This document shows positions 1 to 4,505 of a stretch of 5,109 nucleotides of DNA, in pieces; position 1 is the first letter of the stretch; every line of letters begins with the position of its first letter. Source of the stretch: Chloroflexota bacterium (lineage in GTDB: Bacteria; Chloroflexota; Anaerolineae; Promineifilales; Promineifilaceae); the NCBI GenBank assembly GCA_963169155.1, contig CAUJGI010000349.1, positions 1 to 5,109 on the forward strand. Direction: 5' to 3'. The notes under the pieces are model-generated. The model searched no databases. It saw nothing but the letters and a program-made list of their open reading frames with translations, and was not told the origin of the DNA. The translations under genes were made by a program, and so were the position numbers.

Positions 1-411
1 GAGATCAACTACTCAACCTGGTCTAAAGTGGTGTGGGAATATGATGTGGAAAACGGCCGTTACTTCCGCACCGTCGATGATGAACCGTTTATCGATGGCA
101 ACAACGGCGAGCCGGTGAGCGCCGCCAACGTCATCATCCTCTACGCGCCGCACCAATTCGACCCCTCCATTTGCATCTATCCGACGGCAAGTGGCGGCTG
201 CGACCTGTACAGCACCGAAATCCAGATTTGGGGCAGCGGCTATGCCATGCTCATCCGCGATGGCCGCCAGTACGACGTGACCTGGCTGCGCCAAAACCGG
301 AGCGACATGTTCACGTTTGTAGACAGCGCGGGTAATCCCGTGCCGCTGCAAATTGGTAACACCTGGTTCCAGGTCGTCCCCTTCTACTACGACGATCCGA
401 TCATCGAGTAA
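1..411 (+). CDS. DUF3048 (YerB-like) domain protein, C-terminal fragment
   Basis: The frame is open from the first base to a TAA at 409-411, giving 136 residues of a gene that begins left of the window. The visible part resembles the C-terminal domain of DUF3048 proteins (Bacillus YerB family). It has a W-x-YD-x-x-x-G-x-Y-x-R strand pair near residues 12-23, a segment reading SAANVIILYAPH (residues 40-51), a G-x-x-x-x-L-I-R-DG turn with a following W (about residues 79-96), and a closing L-x-I-G-x-TW-x-x-VVP motif (residues 117-128). Members are usually exported or lipid-anchored cell-envelope proteins of unknown biochemical role; the signal sequence would lie outside the window. It converges on the minus-strand operon at 460, with only the 417-450 hairpin between them. 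The family assignment is from motif memory and fairly secure; no function can be given. An internal ATG at 40-42 is not needed as a start. Confidence 0.82.
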   Translation, partial: EINYSTWSKVVWEYDVENGRYFRTVDDEPFIDGNNGEPVSAANVIILYAPHQFDPSICIYPTASGGCDLYSTEIQIWGSGYAMLIRDGRQYDVTWLRQNRSDMFTFVDSAGNPVPLQIGNTWFQVVPFYYDDPIIE

Positions 412-416
412 GGTGA

Positions 417-450
417 AGGTGACAGTCACTTCAAAAAGTGACTGTCACCT
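417..450. repeat. Perfect 15-bp inverted repeat between convergent genes
   Basis: The arms 417-431 and 436-450 are exact reverse complements around a 4-nt loop (CAAA). Each arm contains its own smaller palindrome, GTGACaGTCAC at 419-429 and GTGACtGTCAC at 438-448, so the DNA could also fold as two small hairpins. It starts 5 nt after the DUF3048 stop and ends 9 nt before the stop of the minus-strand gene, so it could end transcription from both sides. Neither side has a clear T-run, so a classical intrinsic terminator is not supported. A dispersed intergenic repeat is equally likely. Confidence 0.75.
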
Positions 451-459
451 CGTATAAAA

Positions 460-1371
460 CTATTCGTCTTCTTCGGGGGGTGTGGGGCTGCCTTCGCGCA
501 GGTTTTGGAAGGTGAGCCGCCAGCCGCCGCTTAGGCCGTTGGCGCATTCATCAATTCGCAGCCCACTCACCTCTGGGCTGCCGTCTGGCAGGCGCACCGT
601 GTAAGACACATCCGGCGACATCTCAAAATCGGCATACCCACGGCCGTTTTCCGGCTTAAATCCGGTGAAGAAGCGATCACGGCCGTTTTGCCAGGTCACT
701 TCCACTTCAATCCCTGGCGAATCATTCAAAAACGCGTCCAGCACCACCACCTCAATCCGGCTGATGGCTTCATCATCGCCGCACAGGCGGGTTTGCTCCG
801 TCAGGCGGTAGTTGGGCTGCGGCGTAGCGGTGGCCGGTGTGGTGGCTGTGGGGGTGAGGGTAGGCACGGCCGTATTGGTCGCCGTGGCCGCTGGTGGCGG
901 TGTATTGGTTGGGGTGGTCACGATGGCTGGCGTGGGTGTGGGCTGGACGGTCGTGGCGGGCAGCGTCGGGGCAAACAGGGCAATCGCCTGTCCTTGCGCG
1001 CCCAGCTGGCGGGCAACGATGGCCAGCTGCTCCAGGAGCGGAGCGGGGCGCTGTTGGCGTACGGCCGTTTCCAGCAAATTGTTCACCGTTTCGGCTATGT
1101 TGGGATCTTCCAACGCCGCCAGCCGCTGCTCTGCCAGCGGCCAATTTTGGTTCACAGCGTAGCTCTGGCTCACCAGGATGATGTACTCCTCGCGGTAGCG
1201 GTCGCTAAAGCGGGCCGGGCTGGCGTCGGTGAACACCACCGGGTCTACCACCCAGGCGTAGTACAGGCCGCCCCCCAGCCCAATGACCAGGCTCAGCAGC
1301 AGCCAGCCAGTGGCGCTGAGACGACGCCAGAAGGGAAGCGGCCGTCTTGGGCGGCGCGGCGGTGGGGTCAT
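460..1371 (-). CDS. Membrane-anchored protein with Thr/Pro linker and C-terminal beta domain
   Basis: 303 residues. The order is a basic, proline-rich cytoplasmic N-terminus (1-20), one membrane helix (about 22-42), a helical domain (about 47-134), a low-complexity Thr/Pro/Ala linker (about 136-187), and a C-terminal domain (188-290) with alternating hydrophobic residues, as in an Ig-like or carboxypeptidase-regulatory-like beta sandwich. Its only two cysteines, 197 and 276, bracket this domain and could form a disulfide outside the cell. The tail is acidic. The helical domain is paralogous to the gene just upstream. The start is well supported: GGAGG (complement of 1379-1383) lies 7 nt before the ATG, and that ATG overlaps the upstream stop as ATGA, so the two genes are translationally coupled. 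I do not recognise a named family. Linkers of this kind are common in exported Chloroflexota proteins. A structural or binding role at the cell surface is inference only. The stop is TAG. Confidence 0.85.
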   Translation of the reverse strand: MTPPPRRPRRPLPFWRRLSATGWLLLSLVIGLGGGLYYAWVVDPVVFTDASPARFSDRYREEYIILVSQSYAVNQNWPLAEQRLAALEDPNIAETVNNLLETAVRQQRPAPLLEQLAIVARQLGAQGQAIALFAPTLPATTVQPTPTPAIVTTPTNTPPPAATATNTAVPTLTPTATTPATATPQPNYRLTEQTRLCGDDEAISRIEVVVLDAFLNDSPGIEVEVTWQNGRDRFFTGFKPENGRGYADFEMSPDVSYTVRLPDGSPEVSGLRIDECANGLSGGWRLTFQNLREGSPTPPEEDE

Positions 1372-1748
1372 GGGGCGGCCTCCGGGGCGGCCAGGTAGGG
1401 GGCCATGGCCGGGGTGTACTGGCCAATGTCGTTGGCCAGCCGCGCCAGCCGCCGGATAGCGGTTTCGTCTTCCTGCCGCAAAATCATGTCGATGAGCACC
1501 GCCAGCACGTACTGCGGCCCGTCCTCGCCCAGGTCGCCGATGCGCTGCTGGGCGGCCGCCAGGTTACTGTCCAGGGCGTAGCTGTCGGCAATTAGCTGCA
1601 CGTAATCCCGGCGGTAGCCATCATCCAGTACGGCCGGATTGGCGTCGGTGAATTCCGTGGGCCAAAAGACCCAGCCAACGGCCAACCCCAGCCCCGCGCC
1701 AAGGGCCAATCCGAGCAAAATGAAAATGGGGGTGGGAAGACGGTTCAT
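1368..1748 (-). CDS. Small membrane-anchored protein, paralogue of the downstream gene
   Basis: 126 residues: a short N-terminus, a Gly/Ala/Leu-rich membrane helix (about 8-28), then a helical extracytoplasmic domain. Residues 33-74 align without gaps to residues 47-88 of the downstream protein, with about 19 of 42 identical. Shared features are FTDA-x-PA, Y-R-x-x-Y, S-Y-A, and a later A-x-Q-R pattern. It lacks the linker and beta domain and ends in an Ala/Pro tail. It is the first gene of the two-gene unit, and its TGA overlaps the next ATG. The start at 1748 is the only good one. A possible ribosome site (GAGGG) sits 11 nt upstream, inside the G-rich repeat, which is slightly far. Function unknown. 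The extent and the membrane segment are clear; everything else is inference. Confidence 0.82.
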   Translation of the reverse strand: MNRLPTPIFILLGLALGAGLGLAVGWVFWPTEFTDANPAVLDDGYRRDYVQLIADSYALDSNLAAAQQRIGDLGEDGPQYVLAVLIDMILRQEDETAIRRLARLANDIGQYTPAMAPYLAAPEAAP

Positions 1749-1758
1749 AAAAAATCAG

Positions 1759-1817
1759 ACCCTCACCCCAGCCAGATTCCCTCCCCCTGTCAGGGGGAGG
1801 GTTAGGGTGGGGGTAGG
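1759..1817. repeat. G/C-skewed intergenic inverted repeat with quadruplex motif
   Basis: Arms 1779-1789 and 1791-1801 are perfect 11-bp reverse complements (CCCTCCCCCTG type), with weaker outer complementarity between about 1760-1770 and 1805-1815. On the plus strand, G-tracts at 1793-1797, 1799-1801, 1805-1807 and 1809-1813 are separated by loops of 1, 3 and 1 nt, a textbook quadruplex pattern. It sits directly in front of the minus-strand operon, so it would lie in its leader or promoter region. I see no convincing promoter there. Repeats of this look are widespread in bacterial intergenic DNA. Confidence 0.65.
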
Positions 1818-1834
1818 TGCTTTGCAATTTACAT

Positions 1835-1869
1835 AAAAAAGAGGGCTGCCCATGTTGGTGCAGCCCTCT
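1835..1869 (-). terminator. Rho-independent terminator downstream of tRNA-Leu
   Basis: Read on the minus strand, a 10-bp perfect stem (AGAGGGCTGC at 1840-1849 with GCAGCCCTCT at 1860-1869, loop of 10 nt that can shorten by a bulged pairing) is followed at once by a run of T, which is the six A's at 1835-1840 on the plus strand. It lies 76 nt beyond the tRNA 3' end and would separate the tRNA transcript from the operon at 1748-460. Confidence 0.85.
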
Positions 1870-1945
1870 GAATTTGCCCTGCCCCTGTGCGGGGCTTATA
1901 ATCCAGCTGCTTTGCTGGAACTTCATCCTTTTGCGGGATGACCAG

Positions 1946-2027
1946 TGCCGAAGGTGGGAATCGAACCCACACTCCCGGAGGAACACGAGTTTGAGTCGTG
2001 CGCGTCTGCCAGTTCCGCCACTTCGGC
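1946..2027 (-). tRNA. tRNA-Leu (anticodon CAA)
   Basis: 82 nt, class II tRNA. The 7-bp acceptor stem GCCGAAG/CTTCGGC is perfect, with discriminator A (complement of 1946). The D-stem is GCG/CGC with the conserved GG in its loop. The anticodon stem CACGA/TCGTG is perfect, with loop CTCAAAC, so the anticodon is CAA (complement of 1991-1993) and decodes UUG leucine codons. A 13-nt variable region can form the short extra stem expected of tRNA-Leu. The T-stem GTGGG/CCCAC is perfect around TTCGATT. The 3' CCA is not encoded (the next bases are CTG), so it must be added by tRNA nucleotidyltransferase. It has its own promoter and terminator. Confidence 0.97.
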
Positions 2028-2048
2028 CAGTTTTCTGGGACGTGCGGG

Positions 2049-2077
2049 AGTATAGTTCAGGCCGTTTTTTCTGTCAA
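2049..2077 (-). promoter_or_regulatory. Sigma-70-type promoter of tRNA-Leu
   Basis: On the minus strand there is a perfect -35 TTGACA (complement of 2072-2077), a 17-bp spacer, and a -10 TATACT (complement of 2049-2054, one base from consensus). The expected start near 2042 leaves about a 15-nt leader before the tRNA 5' end at 2027. This is the strongest promoter visible in the window and fits a stable RNA gene. Confidence 0.88.
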
Positions 2078-2088
2078 TAACAGTGGGA

Positions 2089-2160
2089 GAGTGAAAAGTG
2101 ATAAGTAAAAAGTGAAAAGTAAGCACAACCTTTTTACTTATCACTTTTTACTTTTCACTC
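2089..2160. repeat. Inverted repeat with arms of tandem 7-mers, upstream of the ECF sigma gene
   Basis: From 2091 the plus strand reads as heptamers GTGAAAA, GTGATAA, GTAAAAA, GTGAAAA, GTAAGCA. The opposite arm, read on the minus strand from 2158 downward, is GTGAAAA, GTAAAAA, GTGATAA, GTAAAAA. Exact pairings are 2089-2099 with 2150-2160 and 2098-2111 with 2131-2144, nested, leaving one heptamer bulged. The element ends 6 nt before the sigma-factor ATG, so it forms or contains the gene's 5' leader and leaves no room for a Shine-Dalgarno site. It resembles the short tandemly repeated (STRR-type) heptamers known from cyanobacteria; kinship is not claimed. Confidence 0.85.
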
Positions 2161-2166
2161 TAATTC

Positions 2167-2760
2167 ATGGACGAAGAGAAGCTCATCAAGCAGGCCCAAC
2201 GGGGCGACGTTCAGGCGTACAACACGCTGGTTTTGCACTACCAGCAGGTGGTGTACAACGTTGCCTACCGCATCATGGGCGAACCGCAGGCGGCCGAGGA
2301 TGCCACGCAGGAAGCGTTTATTTCGGCGTACCAATCGCTGAACAAATTCCGCGAAGGCAATTTTAAGGCGTGGCTGCTGCGCATTACCACCAACGGCTGC
2401 TACGACGAGCTGCGCCGCCGCAAGCGCCGTCCTCAATCTTCCCTGGAAGGCATTACCGACAACAATGAGGAGTCGTTTGCGTTTCTGCGCGATCCGGCCA
2501 TTGGCCCGGAAGCGCGGCAGCAGCAGCTGGAGCTGATCCAGGCGATTGAATCCTGCTTGCAAGGGCTGCCGGATGACCAGCGGGTAACGGCCGTTCTCTG
2601 CGACATCGAAGGGTACGACTACAACGAAATTGCCGATATCACCGACGTGTCGCTGGGCACGGTGAAATCGCGCATCAGCCGGGCACGCTCCAAGCTGCGC
2701 GATTGCTTGCAAGGGTTTAAGGAACTTTTACCGGATAACTATCGTTTACAGAGTGAGTGA
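2167..2760 (+). CDS. ECF-family RNA polymerase sigma factor
   Basis: 197 residues, normal for the family. Region 2 spans about residues 20-88. It includes the core-binding stretch DATQEAFISAYQSLNKFR (45-62), then FKAWLLRITTNGCYDELRRRKRR (66-88 region), where the -10 is melted. Region 4 spans about 127-181, starting LPDDQR (134-139), with the helix-turn-helix YNEIADITDVSLGTVKSRIS (152-171) that reads the -35. It directs polymerase to a regulon, probably envelope or stress related, and is probably held inactive by the membrane protein encoded next, 101 nt downstream. An in-frame TAA at 2161-2163 fixes ATG 2167 as the first possible start. There is no Shine-Dalgarno sequence, because the 7-mer repeat occupies the leader. 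I could not identify an autoregulatory promoter. The family call is secure; the ECF subgroup is not determined. Confidence 0.96.
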   Translation: MDEEKLIKQAQRGDVQAYNTLVLHYQQVVYNVAYRIMGEPQAAEDATQEAFISAYQSLNKFREGNFKAWLLRITTNGCYDELRRRKRRPQSSLEGITDNNEESFAFLRDPAIGPEARQQQLELIQAIESCLQGLPDDQRVTAVLCDIEGYDYNEIADITDVSLGTVKSRISRARSKLRDCLQGFKELLPDNYRLQSE

Positions 2761-2770
2761 TGAAATAAAA

Positions 2771-2850
2771 GTATGCAAGTGGGCAAGTTGCAGGTTGCAA
2801 GTACGCAGGTGAGCCAATCACTTGCCACTTGCTACGTACATACTTGCAAC
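2771..2850. repeat. Second 7-mer-based inverted repeat, between sigma and anti-sigma genes
   Basis: The left half has a 7-base rhythm of GCAAGT-like units (TGCAAGT, GGCAAGT, TGCAGGT, TGCAAGT, then degenerate). The right half carries the complementary units (CTTGCCA, CTTGCTA, a degenerate unit, ACTTGCA). Exact pairing exists between 2794-2803 and 2841-2850 (10 bp), and a one-base-bulged pairing between 2775-2787 and 2821-2832. These two pairings cross each other; a nested alternative pairs 2774-2780 with 2842-2848. The element is transcribed if sigma and anti-sigma share an mRNA and ends 11 nt before the anti-sigma ATG. Confidence 0.8.
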
Positions 2851-2861
2851 TCTGAGAAAAC

Positions 2862-3872
2862 ATGTTCGATTTTTTGCAGAACCTAAGGAAAACAGCCGAG
2901 GAAAAACGGCAGGAGACGGTAGCAGCCTACCTGGATGGGGCGCTGAACGGCCGTTCCCGGCAGCAGTTTGAGCAGGAAATGGCTCAAGATGAGGCGCTGC
3001 GCCAGAACGTGGAGCAGCTGCTGCTCATCAAACAGCGCCTGCGCCAGCTGCCGCAGCGGGACGTGCCGCGCAACTTCATGCTAGATCCGGCCGCCTATGG
3101 CCGTCCGGCCCGCCAACCCTGGGTTCAGGCTTATCCCGTTTTGCGCACCGCCACGGCCCTGGCCGCTTTCTTTTTCATCTTTGCCATTGCCGCCGGAATC
3201 TTTACCAGCGGCAGCCAGATGGCGTCGGCTCCGGTCGCTGATGTGGCCCAGCTGGAAGGAACGGAAGTGACAACCTTTAATGCCGAGGACACCGCTGATG
3301 AAGCCGTTTCCGGAGCTGCAGAAGCCGCGCCCGCCGCAGAAATCGCTACAGATTCATCTCTCGCTGAAGCACCAGAGGAAGAAAGCGCGGCGGAAGAGTC
3401 GGCGCTGGTTGAGGCAGTGGAGACGATGGAGCAGGAAGCGGAAGAGGCGCTGGAAGAGGCTGCGGCAGAGGCCGTGGAAGAAACGGCCGAAGAACCGCTG
3501 CCCGCCACTGCCGCCACTCAGGCAGTGCCCCCGGCTGGGGCAAACACCGAAGAAACACCGTCTGAAGATAGCGACGGGGTGCTTCCAGCTCCAGAGGCCA
3601 CGCGTGAGGCGCAGCCCACTCCCTCCACGCCGCGGGTTACGCCGCCCACCCCGCTGCCGGATCGTGCCCAGGAAGACGATGCGGTAGCCGAAGCACCGGA
3701 GGCGATTGATGAGACGGAATCTAGGGAGACAACGGCCGTTCTGCCCGAAGAGACGGTAGCGGACACCACGGTGAACCCGCCAGTGGCTCCACTGTTCTGG
3801 CTGCAAATTGGTTTGGGCGCGCTGCTGCTCTTGTTGTTCGGCCTCACCTTTTACGCCCGCCGCCAACGATAA
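2862..3872 (+). CDS. Transmembrane anti-sigma factor with long acidic external segment
   Basis: 336 residues. The N-terminal 1-75 is a small helical cytoplasmic domain with VAAYLDGALNG (20-30), a Glu/Gln/Leu-rich helix, then RQLPQRDVPRNFML (61-74). This is the pattern of anti-sigma domains in which a YLDG element begins the sigma-binding helices. There are no cysteines in the whole protein, so it is not a zinc-dependent (ZAS, HxxxCxxC) anti-sigma. Membrane helices lie at about 96-115 and 309-331. The 190 residues between them are Ala/Glu-rich (very acidic at 171-211), then Pro/Thr-rich, and should lie outside the cell, with the basic C-terminus (YARRQR) inside. Context with the ECF gene is the strongest argument. 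Release of the sigma factor, possibly by regulated proteolysis, is inference. The start has only a weak GAG 5 nt upstream. The external segment has no recognisable fold and could be a flexible sensor or wall-spanning spacer. Confidence 0.86.
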   Translation: MFDFLQNLRKTAEEKRQETVAAYLDGALNGRSRQQFEQEMAQDEALRQNVEQLLLIKQRLRQLPQRDVPRNFMLDPAAYGRPARQPWVQAYPVLRTATALAAFFFIFAIAAGIFTSGSQMASAPVADVAQLEGTEVTTFNAEDTADEAVSGAAEAAPAAEIATDSSLAEAPEEESAAEESALVEAVETMEQEAEEALEEAAAEAVEETAEEPLPATAATQAVPPAGANTEETPSEDSDGVLPAPEATREAQPTPSTPRVTPPTPLPDRAQEDDAVAEAPEAIDETESRETTAVLPEETVADTTVNPPVAPLFWLQIGLGALLLLLFGLTFYARRQR

Positions 3873-3881
3873 CCAACTACC

Positions 3882-4397
3882 ATGACCTGCTCTTCTGCCC
3901 CAGAAAATGTGAAATATTGCAGCCGCTGCGCCACGCCAATGGAGACGCGCCTGTTTATGGATAAGCCGCGCCGGGTTTGCCCCAGCTGCGGCTTTATTCA
4001 TTTTACCGACCCCAAAGTGGGCGTGGGTGTTTTTGTGGTGCACGAAGGCAAAATCTTGCTGGTGCGCCGCACGATGCACCCGGAAATTGGCAGGTGGAGC
4101 GTTCCGGCCGGTTTTTTGGATGCGGGTGAAGATCCGGCAATGACGGCCGTCCGCGAAGCCCTGGAAGAAACCAATCTGCACGTTGCGATTGAAGAGCTGG
4201 TGGGGGTGTACCACAATCCGCCAGGGCAGGGCGGCGCGTCCATCTTCATCATGTACAAGGCGCGGCTGCTGAGCGGCACGCTCCAGGCAGGCGACGATGC
4301 CGATGCCGCCGCCTTCTTCGCCCCAGACAACCTGCCCGAAGTCGCCTTCGCCTCCACCCGCGCTGCCATTGAGCAGCTCAAAACCCAACTTAAATAA
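3882..4397 (+). CDS. Nudix hydrolase with N-terminal zinc ribbon
   Basis: 171 residues. A zinc ribbon is formed by Cys13, Cys16, Cys33 and Cys36 (CSRC and CPSC pairs). The Nudix fold follows from about 46. The Nudix box spans 77-99: Gly77, Glu83, Arg91-Glu92, Glu95-Glu96 match G-x5-E-x7-RE-U-x-EE-x-G-U, with Asn98 in place of the last glycine. The metal-binding RE..EE core is intact. Such enzymes cleave nucleoside diphosphates linked to another group, such as ADP-ribose, NADH or dinucleotide polyphosphates. The SQPWPFPxS signature of NADH pyrophosphatase NudC is absent, so NudC is unlikely despite the zinc ribbon; the substrate cannot be named. It starts 9 nt after the anti-sigma stop with no Shine-Dalgarno site, so it is probably co-transcribed and coupled to that gene. 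A functional link to the sigma regulon is only suggested by position. Confidence 0.93.
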   Translation: MTCSSAPENVKYCSRCATPMETRLFMDKPRRVCPSCGFIHFTDPKVGVGVFVVHEGKILLVRRTMHPEIGRWSVPAGFLDAGEDPAMTAVREALEETNLHVAIEELVGVYHNPPGQGGASIFIMYKARLLSGTLQAGDDADAAAFFAPDNLPEVAFASTRAAIEQLKTQLK

Positions 4398-4399
4398 TG

Positions 4400-4470
4400 G
4401 GACGCGGATGAACGCGGACGAACGCGGATAAAAAGAAAAAATCAGCGTTTATCCGCGTTCGTCCGCGTCC
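4400..4470. repeat. Inverted repeat with arms of tandem 10-mers, upstream of mutL
   Basis: The left arm has three 10-base units, CGCGGATGAA, CGCGGACGAA, CGCGGATAAA (4403-4432). The right arm is the complement of the last two. The exact stem is 21 bp (4412-4432 with 4448-4468) around a 15-nt A-rich loop. It starts 3 nt after the Nudix stop. With no T-run after the stem on the plus strand, it is at best an atypical terminator or an mRNA 3'-end stabiliser. Confidence 0.85.
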
Positions 4471-4489
4471 TAATTCTGCTTTAGCGCTG

Positions 4490-4498
4490 TGGTACAAT
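4490..4498 (+). promoter_or_regulatory. Extended -10 promoter of mutL, predicting a near-leaderless mRNA
   Basis: TGG-TACAAT at 4490-4498 fits an extended -10 element (TGn-TAnAAT, one base from TATAAT). No good -35 is found 16-18 bp upstream, which is usual for extended -10 promoters. Transcription should begin about 4505-4507, at or next to the A of the mutL ATG at 4506, so the mRNA would have essentially no leader. No Shine-Dalgarno sequence exists in front of the ATG, which agrees. Confidence 0.6.
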
Positions 4499-4505
4499 TG
4501 TTCGC

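Noticed and set aside
417..450. Classical intrinsic terminator
   Set aside because: The stem is excellent, but neither strand has a following T-run and GC content is moderate, so it is listed as a repeat.
688..1398. Plus-strand open frame of 236 codons opposite the membrane protein
   Set aside because: Gly/Arg/His-rich antisense of the Thr/Pro linker region. The minus-strand gene has a strong ribosome site and a coupled start.
2089..2160. CRISPR-like array from the repeated 7-mers
   Set aside because: Units are 7 bases, directly adjacent, without spacers, and inverted halfway. No cas gene is present.
2155..2712. Minus-strand open frame of 185 codons opposite the sigma factor
   Set aside because: It mirrors a textbook ECF sigma gene and shows no motif of its own.
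2089..2850. The sigma gene as cargo of a transposon bounded by the two inverted arrays
   Set aside because: The two arrays have different unit sequences (GTGAAAA against GCAAGT), so they are not a matching pair of ends. There is no transposase or target-site duplication.
3354..4388. Long minus-strand open frame of 344 codons
   Set aside because: It lies opposite the anti-sigma and Nudix genes, both supported by motifs. Its product is Arg/Gly/His/Phe-rich with no recognisable domain, as expected for the antisense of Ala/Glu-rich coding DNA.
3882..4397. NudC (NADH pyrophosphatase)
   Set aside because: The zinc ribbon fits, but the SQPWPFPxS signature after the Nudix box is missing and the protein is shorter than NudC.
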